Shown: positions 38,142 through 50,113 of the stretch, piece by piece
Layout: each line of letters opens with the position of its first letter
Numbering within the stretch: the first letter of the stretch is position 1
Assembly (NCBI RefSeq): GCF_036669915.1
Contig: NC_089312.1
Location: forward strand, 28,228,172 to 28,292,171
Source of the DNA: Pocillopora verrucosa
Taxonomy: Eukaryota > Cnidaria > Anthozoa > Scleractinia > Pocilloporidae
DNA: 64,000 nucleotides
Direction: 5' to 3'
Translations under genes and position numbers: made by a program
Notes under the pieces: generated by a model
Told to the model about the DNA's origin: nothing
What the model saw: only the letters and a program-made list of their open reading frames with translations
The model's database searches: none

Positions 38142-41100
38142 TCAACTTTTAGCCTTTTTTTTTAGTTGGTGAAGATCATGGCGTTGTATGTCTTCTTTAC
38201 GGATTATACTGGGTTTTTTCCTTCCAATAACTTTCCTTTTTAAGTACAATAGAGACTGATAAACTCTGGTATTACAACATTTGAAGGAGCATCTTGGAGC
38301 ACATGCAGATGGGCAAGGAGGAGGGCACTGATTCATGTGTACGGGCTGTGGAGCGTAGAGTGGCGCGGGATGATGCATAGGCTTCATAACACAGCAGGCG
38401 CGTGGACAAACTGCAGTACATGACATCTGACACTGCGGTGTGCAGACTAAGGGTATCAGCAGCTGTTCGTGGCAACCTTTAAGATAATATAAAGTCGTGT
38501 GTGTTTGTTTTTAATCTAAGGTCTTGCGTCCTCCTTTCGTATCTGTTTTAATTAGGCGAAATAGACGTAGATGGCCGAGTGTGAGAGGATTAACTTGAAC
38601 ATCTTCTGATTACTTTTTAAAAAGAAACAACAAGAAAATCAAGAGGGTTGAGAAAAGTATGACGATACAATATTTCATTATACATAACTTAGAAAATCAG
38701 TTTGTAGGTGCGACTCCTGTCAATTATTGAATATTTCTACCGTAGAGACTGTGAAGGCTTCACAGTCTATAGATTCTGGCTAATGTCATTTTGACCTTCG
38801 GCGTACTCCTGCTATGTTGTTGCTCGTTTTATGACTCAGATGGTTTTGCAGGCTTGGTTGAGGGGACTTTATATGGATACTTAGGTCCCGTTATGTATAG
38901 CGATGCGTAAGTATCTTTTGTGACTTGGTTGTAACTAATTAAAAAAAGTGATTTAAAAGACAGTATCTAAATATTCCCTTATGTTTAAATGTGCGGGGTG
39001 AAAATTATATTGATATTACACCAAAGGCCTTTACAAAGGTTTACACGTTTATTACCTAAACGCTTTTTCCTGTCTGCCAAGATTTTTGAAAGAACGAAAG
39101 CTACTTATTTCATAAAGCTTGGAGGGGGGGGGGGTTTATTTTACAGTCACGCTAGTCCTGATCTCAAGTCTTGTTACGTACAACTTATCTAGAATTTTAA
39201 GATTATTTTCATTTTATATGTACCTGTATTTCTTAGCAACGAGCCAGTAGTCTTTCTAGATATTGTGGGTGACGTCTGACTTGAAGGCAAAGAATTGGAA
39301 GGCGTGTTTCTCGCTCGGGTACCAGTAGTAGCTTTGGTGGCTGTTATGGAAAAAAGTAAGGGCCACTATATTAATGGGCAGAAATTTTGATTTTACACTA
39401 ACATTGGCTAATAATGTGTGAGTCAATCCGCTGAGAGAAACTACAAAAACTGTTCTTTTCAAGAGAGGGCCAGTCCATCTTTGATGATGAACTTTTCGTT
39501 TTGTAGCACCGATCCTAAGAATACTCCCTGGTAGAACATGGAGAAAAAGGCACTCTACCGGAAGAGTAGGAGACTGGAGTTCAGGTTCCTGTTTCTCAAA
39601 AGTCCCATATGTTAGCGGTCCCGAAAGATGGCTTTTTATCGCCGCCTTCACTGACTCTAGTCTTGAAATTCAAAACGCAAGAAATGTCGTACAAAGAAAT
39701 CGAATTCGCTAGTTTTGAGCCAAGATCAAGGTTCTAAAATATATGGTAAGTTTTTGGTTATTTCGAGAAAAGGACTCCTTCAGCCCAGTACTGTTATAAC
39801 CCCCAGTCCGCCACCACTTCTCTGCCATTAATTATCCCTGAAGATATGTGACGCTTCATCAGACTCACCTTTTGTTACCGAAATTGTACCCTTACTGTTT
39901 GGCAAGCGGCGTGATGTTAATTTTTTTGTCGTTGGATTTTTCAGTTTTGTTGTGGAGGAACTCGGCCAGTAGGTGCTTGTTCCAGTGGTGGGAACTGTGA
40001 TTCCTGAGACTGATAAGTTGTAGAAAGATACCGAATGAGATGCGAGTCACCAATGTAATGAATTTACAAACTCAACGTTTAAAAGCAGTGTAATTTGAAC
40101 ATATATCGAGCTCTTTCAGGGAGCAAGGGACGTTGAATAACCTTGAGGTGCTCCACGATTAGCAACTGGCTTAAATGAAAACGTGTGGTTCAATTTTCTC
40201 ATCTCAAACTTACTTTTAGGTCTATGTGTTGCTTGTGTTTTTAAGACCCTCTTCGGTGTAGAATTGTTTTTTTCTATCTTCTTGTAAGTGGCACTTTTTA
40301 CAGTGGCTGAGGTCCTTCGAATCGACGGCAGTTTGGTTGGTCTCGAAGGAAGGCCTGATTTGGATCGTCCTATTTCGTCGTAAGGAGAAAATTTTGCATG
40401 GTAATGAGATCATCTGCATGGAAAAAAAACTAATTTGTCTCCCCAGTTATTTGCTGTCAAATCACATAACATGCAATTTTTATTTGAAGTAAGTTGGACT
40501 TGCGGTAACTTTGAAAACTTACGGTTTGTACCCTGGCTTGTCCCTTTCTTTGAAGGTGTCCTTGGTTGTGAGGTATTCCTTGTCGGACGTGTTGGTTCAG
40601 GAGTTTTCTTTGGAGTAGAACATGATGAGGATTTGCTCGCTAGACAAATTAATTAAGTGGTTACTTTCGACAATAGAGTCACAGGAATAAAACGAAAATA
40701 TAACCGGGCTAAAATAGAAAACTTTGGCGGAAACAGCGACATAGGTTATTTTAGAAACGCTTGCTAAATCAGCACTGACATGAAGGTGAATCAATGAACT
40801 TTATTACTTGAATTATGCATTTTGTTTTCATTTTCTTAGTTGTTCTTTCTTACTTTTCCACCATAATTTTAAAAAGGTACATGGATATGTCTATACTAAC
40901 ACTTTCCTAACTGATAGACAAAGAGTGTATTCTCAGTTCCAGTGCACGGTTGTTCTCCACATGTTAGATCGCATGGTTCGTATTTTGTAGTAAAACATTG
41001 TCTGGTCGGCCCATCTCTGTTGTATGTTTCCAGACCACCGTCTCCAGAATAACACTCAGCTAGTCAGCAATGGAGGGAAAAACGAAAACGATTCGAATTT

Positions 41101-43793
41101 GCAACTTTTATTATATTTTTTAGGAGTACTATGCTTTAATTAGAATTTTCTTACGTTAGGTGGAGTTAGCATTAAATTGGCAAGCCAAATAAATGATACA
41201 CTTTCTTTCACTTCTGCTATAACTTACTAGGTTTGGAATGAGGCCGTGAATATTTACCATTATCTGACAAGTTTGGCTACTTTGCTTCAATTGTGCCTTC
41301 TTCACTTGGCAGTTTTAAATCATTCAAACTCATTCTATACGATTCTTTCCTAAAAACTGATATCATATTAATTTCTGTACTTTTGTAACTGAGTTTTATG
41401 AATTAAATTTATTTAAGGTTTAAAAAAAGTTTTCCATTCTCCAGAAATACTTCATCATCAAACATCGTTTTACTGTGGTGTGGATGAAGAGAAAAATAGG
41501 GAGAAAATCGATAGTAATGATTAGTAATGTCACTTAAAACAAGAGGTAACTGAATGAGTGTATTATTACCGAAATTCTCTATGCCAAACACTTGGTAACC
41601 CAATTTCTTGCTTTGTGATGCACAGCGTTGTATTAAATCATCAAGATAGAGTCGACTAAAATTCTTTCGAATATATTTTTTGCCACTGTAACGCGGAGAG
41701 GTCTCGTTACGATCCGTAAATAACAGTTCCGCAAGAGGTCTTACTTCTTGCCAGTTGTCCCTGTAACAACCCAACTTATTGTACTCAATACCTGCCGACA
41801 CATAAGAAAAAAATAATGATATGTTAATTTGATATGACATTTTGCATTCGCATGCTAACATTCCTCACGCTATCAGGCGGTGTGCGCACTCCGATTGCTT
41901 TGCATTGTGGTAGCTTCATTTTCAATATGGCGGTGAAAGCGGCAGAAATCGGCAGATTTTGACGTGTAAAAATATTTTTTAGTACGTATTTGTCGCGTAT
42001 TCTATGGTTCTCAAGGACAAACGCAATCACTGTTTTTTAGTATGTAATTTGAGACCAGTTTTCGAGAAGGTCAAATTTGATGTACGTCGTAGTTTGGAGC
42101 CTTTCAAAGATTTGGATGGCCGCTTTGATCCTTCTTCAACAGCTCTGACTAAACGCTCTCAAACGCTCTCCAAAGGTACATGTGTTTCGCGCATTTTAAG
42201 TGCTAGTGTTTGAGATCGATTATGACCAAGAAAAGGCCTATTGTTGCGTTACACAGCGTTACTATTGTATACTCAATTGTGTCGTAAATCTACTTTCCTA
42301 AGTAAAAGCAAATTAACTAATCGCGAGTGTTGTATGGTAAATCTACTATCTTGATCATTGAATGAAGGACAGTTGAATTAGAGCAATGAAAGAAGTCACT
42401 TGACCACTGAATAACTCTACAGTGCACGCGGCGACACGCCGGGTAAGCCGGAAAGCAAAATGCAGTCGATCGTGAAAAGGTGTTGATAGACTTGTGAGAC
42501 TCCTGCCATTCGCTTGCGCTTTTAAATCTTCTGACCTGAAAACTTAGCTGTTATTAAGATATCTTTCAATTACTTTCCCTTGCGATGTGATAATAAGGGT
42601 TAGTTTTAAGGTGTAATTTCCCTGTCTGTATGTTCTTGAGGTTTGGCAAGGCCAAATGAGATTGTTACAAAAGGTAATATTTTCATGTGTGCGCGCTATT
42701 TTCTTTGTTTTCAAGTATACTTTTTCTACCGCAGAAGATAACTCCAGAGATACGGTTTTCAAAACCTTATTTTAAGTATTCTCTATTCTTTTAAGCATAT
42801 TTGAAAATCTGTATGTTTTTTTATTAAAGGTTGAGCGTGACGAATTTGGTCTTGTAAGGCGTAACGCTACTCCTTTTGCGAATCCCATATTTACGCCTTT
42901 AAGTGTATGACATGAAAAATAATTCGTGTATAAGAAGGTAGCTGTCTCTTTGTTATGAGTTTGCATGTCAAGGGTTGATTCCCTATTAAATTACTCGCGA
43001 ATATGATATTATTCACACAGCCATCGGCTGTGAGTGTAACTGTTGCCAAATGAATAGATTCTTGGGCAAGGCTGCAGTTTCGATTCTTTCTGAATCTCTT
43101 CAGTTGCCTCCTAACAACGAATTTTTCACGGAGGAATAACAGAAGTCGCGCAGGCCTGCCAACACTTTTTAACTTTCGAAGGAATGGCAACAGGCAGTGA
43201 ATCCCCATTACATTCCACGTTTATTCGCACTATCTTGCTGCCACCAGAGATGTTCACTCGACCGCGACAGGATGTAAATGACTCACTTTTCGTTTTACAA
43301 CCATGATGCAACGTAATTAGAGTGCGCACACCGCCTGTCACGCTATTAATTGATGTTATTAATGCTAATACTTCTTCCAGGCGGAAGCCACTTTCCCTTC
43401 GTGTAACAGCACAGAATCCCGCAATCCCGTATCGATTTCAAGCATATTAAAAAAAAAAACAAAATATATATATATGTAAAGAATAGAAAGTTCTTATACT
43501 GGTTTTTTTAGGAAATATTTTAGCAGAGAAGTAAGGTTAGTAATTCAGTAGAATGCGATGGCTTCACTGGAAGCCAATCATATTGATAAATGTTAGCTTT
43601 TATTGGAAATCATAGCCAATACATATTGTGAAATGAAACCGATGTGTAGACAGAGAAGTGAAAGTATTGTGAAAAGGAAAAATCTGCTGCAGTTAAAAAA
43701 AAAAAAACGATATTTACCCTCGACATAAAAGGAGGTAATGACGCAAACAAGCTCTATAACCGCCCAATTAGGTGCCCAGTGGAAGCTGCTCAT
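38142..43793 (-). CDS. Gene E: secreted WSC-like/linker/two-CRD protein without SEA domain
   Basis: The exons, in transcript order, are 43793-43718, 41791-41570, 41059-40907, 40639-40523, 40369-40214, 40003-39869, 39340-39224 and 38476-38142, giving 436 codons plus stop in one frame. Exon 1 is a signal peptide (MSSFHWAPNWAVIELVCVI). Exons 2-3 are the WSC-like module (GCYRDN, RCASQ, AECYSG, LFVYQL). Four phase 1-1 exons follow, all Thr/Ser/Pro/Lys-rich and mucin-like, in the place where relatives have the SEA domain. The last exon has CRD1 CTPQCQMSCTAVCPRACC and CRD2 CPPPCPSACAPRCSFKCC and a Lys/Arg-rich tail. The donor after exon 3 reads G|GAAAGT instead of GTAAGT; the only nearby GT breaks the frame, so that junction is uncertain. 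Confidence 0.72.
41874..43337. mobile_element. 1464-bp DNA transposon with inverted ends and 9-bp target duplication
   Basis: The left end reads CAGGCGGTGTGCGCACTC and the right end is its exact reverse complement for 18 bp, with imperfect similarity for about 20 bp more. TCACGCTAT flanks both ends directly (41865-41873 and 43338-43346). The element lies in intron 1 of gene E. No transposase is recognisable; open frames at 42004-42213 and 43126-43341 (minus) are short. A 9-bp duplication would suit Mutator-like or Merlin-like elements, but the family is not decided. Confidence 0.8.
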
Positions 43794-45874
43794 TCCTTCA
43801 TACGACTGCCGGTAGGCTAGTATCCCTTCTAAACTTAAAAGCAAAAAGGTAAGCAAAATTCAAGATCCTGGTACCCATACTAGCTAAATGCTGAGTTTTT
43901 GAGGGATGAATATCGGCCATCATTCGAGTAAAAGCAACTGCAAATTTAGCAACGAGTCGTTTTTTTTTCTTTTGTAATCACTTAATTTTTTTCACGACAA
44001 AAGATAAAAGGTGACAACAATTACGTATTCTAGAAATTGCTTTTTTTTTAGTATAATAGACTCTTGCACATTATGTTTCATATTTAACCTGGTCATACAG
44101 TCAATATAACACCAACCTTCTAATAGTTTACACTGACGACTTTGTCTTCTCTTGATATGGCAGAATCATAACTATCAAATGATCAGTTTCTTAACCATGA
44201 ACACACTTCAGAGAAATGAGGCCTCATACGTCATATAGTATTTCCTTGAACAAAATGAAGTCAACCAGCATGGGATAGGCGTTCCCGCTGCCGAAAGGTA
44301 TTGATTACGTACCAAATGCTGGAGCGCAAAATTGTTTACTTAGGAAAGAGCGTTATCAAAAAGACAACTTCGTTGCTTCTGAGAACCTAAAATCTGTCTT
44401 ACTATAAAGATTTGTTCCATTTCATGACACACTCATTCACTTACTTCAAAACATCATCCTCCGTCACATGTGCAAGTCACGAAAGAATATGGCAACTGGC
44501 GGCAGTGAAATTATAGAATATATTTTATACCACGTATGATCGCGAATATATTCTCCGCATGTTTTCCGACGGAACCATTGATTTTCGGACTCGTGGTAAG
44601 AATTGTCCTCTGAGATGGGAAACATGACAAAAGCTGTTGTTTGATTTGGTCGCTGGAAGGCTAGCCGTGAAGCTCTGCGTGAACCTGGAGCTTACAGAAC
44701 GCGCACCACACATGTTGTCTCTTGTCAAACCAACCTAAATGTAAACGGCAGGTGCCGGAATTCCTAAGATCTCTCATGTGGAAACAAAAAAACATTTAGC
44801 AAGGGGTAAAAACATGCAACGAGAGTTCATGGAAGTCGATATTTTTTATGGGGGTTTTAATCGAAGTTGGTTGGAAAACTGTGTGTTAATGTCTGTTTGT
44901 GCAGTTGGAAGCTCTGGAATAGCGCAATAACGCATGTTGAATTAAGATATTGATTTGTAACTTGTTTCCGGACAGAACAAAGCATTTGTCTTTTCTGAGA
45001 TAAAGAATAGACATGATTGGTTGAATGGCCGCTCTTTTGCCATTTCATAAAAAATCAACTGGTTGTGCGCGAAAATCTAACTTTAATTTCAATTAAGATA
45101 TTTTGATCAAATTATCGCTTCCAAAGTGAATGTGAAATGAAGGGTAATGAAATGAATTAATTGCTTTAAACGCTCTGTTGAGTCTAAAGTTTATAACTGG
45201 TATATAATCGAGCAAATATTGTTCCGTGTCTGACGCCGACAAACTGATTTTCGAAATGCACTAGCTCCCAGGGTCTTTGGGTGCCGATAAATGGAGAGAT
45301 GTTATGTGGCTTATCTAGGGACATACCGCTAAACCAAGTCAGTATAAAATTAATCTTTCTAGCGCAGTATATTTCTGGCTAAAATGTTGAAACGCCTGGG
45401 CAGACTTAGAATTTTGTTTTCTCTCCTAATCTAAACAAGGAATATCAATGAACCTCGTTATTTCGGTTTACAATTTGTTACCTTGCAAACAAACAAAAGG
45501 AAAATTAAACAGTCAACCCGTTTCGAATAAAATTAGTCAGACCTGCGGTGCTCTCCTCATTAGACCTTGGTGAGGACCTCCTTCATGTCATTGCTAGCGG
45601 CTACCCCAAATAAACGATCACACTGCAAGACCAATATAACGTAGAAACTTCATGCCTATTTTATAATTTAACACCCTTTAACTCTAGGTGTTTGAAGCTT
45701 TCATTCCGCCTAAAATGTATATTTTAGGGTAACATTTCAACAAAAGTTATTGAAAGGAACTGGTTCTTGTTGCAATTCTACACTTAGTTAAGGCTCTAAT
45801 CAACTTCAAAAGGCGCAAAGAATAACGGTTATTTCTATGTTAGAGTTTTCAGGAAACCTTAACCTTTCTGTCAA
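43794..45874. other. Spacer between genes E and F
   Basis: No supported gene is seen. Short frames on the minus strand (44525-44728, 44857-45048) have no domain. Gene E transcription would start in this spacer and gene F would end in it. Confidence 0.45.
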
Positions 45875-48800
45875 TTAATTTGCCTGATTTTTGTTCAACT
45901 CCTTATGTTTCTTTTTATTTTTTGGATTATTTCTATAAAGAGTAGCCTCATATTTCCTCCTGTCCTTGTTATTCTGCACTTGATGTCGTTTCCTGTACAT
46001 GTCCTGTTGCCTCTGCGCACGGTAAATCGTATAACAACAAGCAGGAGTACAGGATGGTGCACAGATTGCTCCACACGGCGCAGTACATTGAGCCAGGGGG
46101 GAATAGGGTAAGTTTTTAGCGAACGCTTCAAAAGAATATCCGACTGATGCTACTGAGGTCGAGGTTATCGTCGTGCAGCAATTTGGTGTACAGGTTGGAC
46201 TACACGTCACATTGCACCCGGGGGAACAAAGCCAGGATGACACTTGTTTGTGATCGGGATCAGGGTTGTATGGGTTACCGTAAGAAGTTAAATGAAGAGG
46301 AGTTGGCCCAAAGACCTGTTCATAGCAACCTGCAAAATTAGTAATTGTGTATCAAAGGACCTACAGTTGCCATATTGAAACACCTTAATCGATTGATCAA
46401 TTCCTCTTGTAAGTCCCACATTGAAACCAATGCCTTCAAAACGATTTCAGTCAAACAGAATGTTGGCCAGGGATTTCATTGGCACACATTCCACAAACAA
46501 CTATTCCACGAAAAAAAAAGCTGTCTCGGTATTTCGGAGCGGACTTTCCTTAATGTAATGATGGTAATCCAGAGGTAAAATCATCAATTTATCATAAATC
46601 ATAATAGCTATATGGATATTATCACTTTTTACTAGCTAGCTTACTTTGGGTTTGTATTCATAAGGAGTGCCAAGAAATGAGATGTGACACAATACGAAGC
46701 TGTCTTACCACAGTCTCCTACTGCTGGGAACACTTTTAATCGGCCAAACTTCTGTGTGCTCATCTTTTTTACGAGAGCTTTCAAGTGCTTGGTTTTGTTT
46801 TTGAACTTGAGAAGTATCGTTGAAACTACTTTCATTTCAAAGCCAGAACTAAACGAAAGCAAAAAAGAAAACAAAAACGCCTAATAGTCAAGCAAACAAT
46901 AAGATTTCACATTTCTAAAACGATTGCGGAGGCTCATTAGTGGTGTCTAGATTAAGAACTGTAAATAAAAACTCCAGATTAAAATGTGTTTCCAGATCTA
47001 TCGTTTTATCAGGTTATTCGGACTCTCCAAAGTTTGTAAATATTCATAAACCCTGAAGAATTTATCACTGCTCGAAACTGTCGCTATCAAGTTTGCAGCT
47101 GATTTACCGGAATAGATGGTTCAGAGGAGATTCATAAGAAAATGATTGCAATGCCAATTCAGATTGACGCACAGAATAAGTTGTCATAAAATTCAGTTTA
47201 TCTGCGTGGAAATCCACAACACGAAGTCCTCGAATTCAATTGAGTCTGAGCCTTCTTGAGAAGTAGTTTGAAATTGCCAAAATCCGCACAGTAGTTCATT
47301 CGCTTACCTAAACCTGAGAACTTGCACCTCCTGAAATTGTTCGTCGCCGTCATACGCTTGTAGAATCTAAAAATTAGTTATAAGTCCACTTCGATGTTTG
47401 AAGTTAGTGAATTGTCTTTATACCATGTGAATTAGAAGAACTGACACTAACAAACAACTAACAAATTCTCTCACTGACTAGCTGACAGCCTGACAAGCCG
47501 ACTAAATCAACTACAGGCCGACTGACCGACTACCCGACAGACTGTCTGACTGATTAACTGGCTAACTGATGAGCGACGGACAGACTGATTGAATGATCGA
47601 CTGGCTGGCTGAGTGTCTGACTTCTTGACTGACTGACTGACCGACCAGACGACCAATCGAATGATTGACCGTTCTTCCGTGGTAATAAACTTACTCTGAC
47701 AAACTGATTAGCTAGTCTAATTGCTGTCTAAGTGCATATCATTAGCCAGTAGGAAAACTATCTCTCTTATGGTTGTCTGAGGCTGCTAAGTTATCGGATT
47801 AGCTTACTAACAAACGTTACACGAATTTTCGTCAGAGGTAATTTGGTATTTAGCATCGAACCAAAACAAGAGAAGGCAAGGTACTCAAATTTCCAAAAAC
47901 GATTGTAAACAAAAAGGAAAGATATGACACTACATTGACTGAAATTTAGAACAGATACATACCCCTAACTCAATATTTCGCCTGTAGTCCATAAATTCGA
48001 AAGACTGATAGTTCTCTAATTCGGCAGTGTACCTTACATCATCCAAAAGAATCGTCAGCCTGTAATAAGAGCCTGTCAGTTACATTAAAATATCTCAGTA
48101 AATTAAATTTAAATTTTCATTTTGTATAGACGAAAGCCACAATCAAACGTGTGTATACTTACAAAATAATATTAAAAATCTGTACTTAAAGAATACAGCC
48201 ATCCAACAGAATCAAAAGGCATTCTTCCATGAAAAGAAGGAAAATCACTAAATATGATTTCAGATAAGGCGCAGTTAAAATAAATAAAAACATGACTGAT
48301 AGTCTTCGCACTGCACATGATGTTAAGAGTAATGAAGTTCACAAAGTAACAAGACTGCGATTCGTCCAGCCAGTCTGATTTGATATCTCCGCACTGTCAC
48401 TATTTTGTTCTCTTTTCTAAATACATTTAACTAATAAATGCTAAATACGTACATTTAAGCTCCAGTATGCTTGACTTGTAGGACTTAGCAATTTTCAGAA
48501 CTTTTTTCCGCATCATTTTTTCACTGACAGCTTTTCGCCAGGATTTTTCCATGTTAGACTTGCGACGTTTACCGAATGCTTAAAAAAAGTGAGATCATTG
48601 TTATTAATATAAATATTGATGGAGGCTAACTAAGAAACATAATTCAATTCATTCAATTGGAAGACTCCAAATCTTGGTTGACGGTTCGTTACTTTTCAAT
48701 CTCGGCCGTGTAGTATTCTTGAGGAAAAACTCACTAATTTAATGTCTAGAAGGCCCAATTTCCAAGGTTTTCCCGCGTCCAGTGCAGCACTTCCTCGGGT

Positions 48801-50113
48801 TATCAAGCACGGACGTAGCAAGGATTTTTCAAAAGGGGGTCAAACCGTGACGATTGTCATGATAACCTCCACGCCGTGTTTTATTTAAAATGCGAGAAGA
48901 GGTGGGGGGGGGGGGGGGGGGGGGGGGCGGGCGGGGTACTGGCACCTAAGGCCCCAGCTACGCCCTTGTCGGGTCAGCATAACTTCTAAAAGCGTCTGGA
49001 AAGATTACATTAGTCAGGTCATGGAAATTTTTACTTATGTGGTTGCATTAAGAGATTTAGTCAGATTTAGTTAGGGCGTAGCAACTGAGCTAAACACTGT
49101 CTCGCCATGGGATCTGTCAAAAATTGTCGATGAGCGGTATCATTAGTTCCATACTGGGATTTCTCCCTCTAGCGAAGCCCAAAATCAAACAACTAAAAAA
49201 AATTATTATTTGTTTCTTGTTGGTGAAGCTCACCTGTCATTTTGAAAACAAAAATCGTTTTTTCCTCTCCAACACAAAGTTCTGATTTGTCCTGACAAAC
49301 GCCGAAGTTTTTAGTGGTGCATTGACTGCTTAAGAAAGACTCACTAAAGGTTGGTGCATGATCATCAGTCGAATAGCATTCTCCTAAGATAAGACAACAG
49401 AGATTTATAAGCATCTCGGGTAAAGAACACTTAACAGCATCAACATATTGAATTACAGTAGGGAATGGAACGATACTAGACTTAGATCAAATAGGACAGA
49501 CCACCGTCACAAAGCCCGCTAATGTGATAGAACTTCAGCTCATTTAGAGAAACTATAAAGTGATCTGAGAAAATTGGTTTAAGTTATCGAGTAAACACAG
49601 AAGAAATAATCTAAAACAAATTTGATCGAAGAAGTTAGCCTCGCGTTTCTTATGTTCTACCAAATCTGAGATGCTTACCATAATTCTGCAATCCAAACGC
49701 AACATATCCCTTCACCTTTGTTGCCTTTGCACATCTACACGCCAAATCTGGAAGGTAGTTGTTAAATTCTTGGAAAGCGTACTTAATACCACTCCAAAAC
49801 TTAGAAGACGTGTCACGGTCTGTAAAGAGTACATCAGACATAGGACGGCGCTCTCCAACCGTCTGTTTGTAGCACCCTATTCTTTCGAAAAGTATGTCGT
49901 CACATGTTTGAGCTGTCAAAAGAAAATCATATTCAGTCGATACAACATTCAGCGAGGAATGTTTATTTCAACGAACATAGCTTACGGTTAACGTTTGTTC
50001 TGACTCCATGGTAGTTCTGTTTTTTTACCTTGTGCTTGCAATGAGATTAAAGAAATCAAGTTGATTATAAAAACTATTCCAATGTTGAACAGCTTTTCAT
50101 GACCGGGCACCAT
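45875..50113 (-). CDS. Gene F: secreted WSC-like/SEA/two-CRD protein with basic linker
   Basis: The exons, in transcript order, are 50113-50029, 49912-49679, 49383-49234, 48578-48453, 48072-47963, 47366-47308, 46848-46709 and 46329-45875, giving 452 codons plus stop with all phases agreeing. The signal peptide is MVPGHEKLFNIGIVFIINLI. The WSC-like module shows GCYKQT, LACRC, GECYST, LCVGEE and IFVFKM. The linker exon is unusual, being rich in Lys/Arg (GKRRKS, MMRKKVLK) and not Thr/Pro. The SEA domain spans three exons (YYRLTILLDDVRY; LQAYDGDEQF; VVSTILLKF). The last exon has CRD1 CSPGCNVTCSPTCTPNCC and CRD2 CTAPCGAICAPSCTPACC, then a long basic tail. An acceptor (TTTCACAG) lies just before the ATG exon, so a leader exon is likely upstream. 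Confidence 0.83.
47473..47672. repeat. Degenerate GACT/CTGA tandem tract
   Basis: About 200 bp made of GACT, GACC, GACA and CTGA-type tetramers, partly interrupted, within the intron between SEA exons 1 and 2 of gene F. Unit spacing is mostly four bases. It is an old microsatellite. Confidence 0.7.
48903..48934 (+). repeat. Long G tract
   Basis: A run of G interrupted by a single T near its start, ending in GGGCGGGCGGGG, in an intron of gene F. Shorter G runs occur at about 20462-20477, 34765-34777 and 39122-39132. These could form quadruplexes or be assembly-sensitive homopolymers. Confidence 0.6.

Noticed and set aside
47473..47672. Possible CRISPR-like or ordered repeat array
   Set aside because: The repeats are degenerate tetramers without spacers, in an animal intron.
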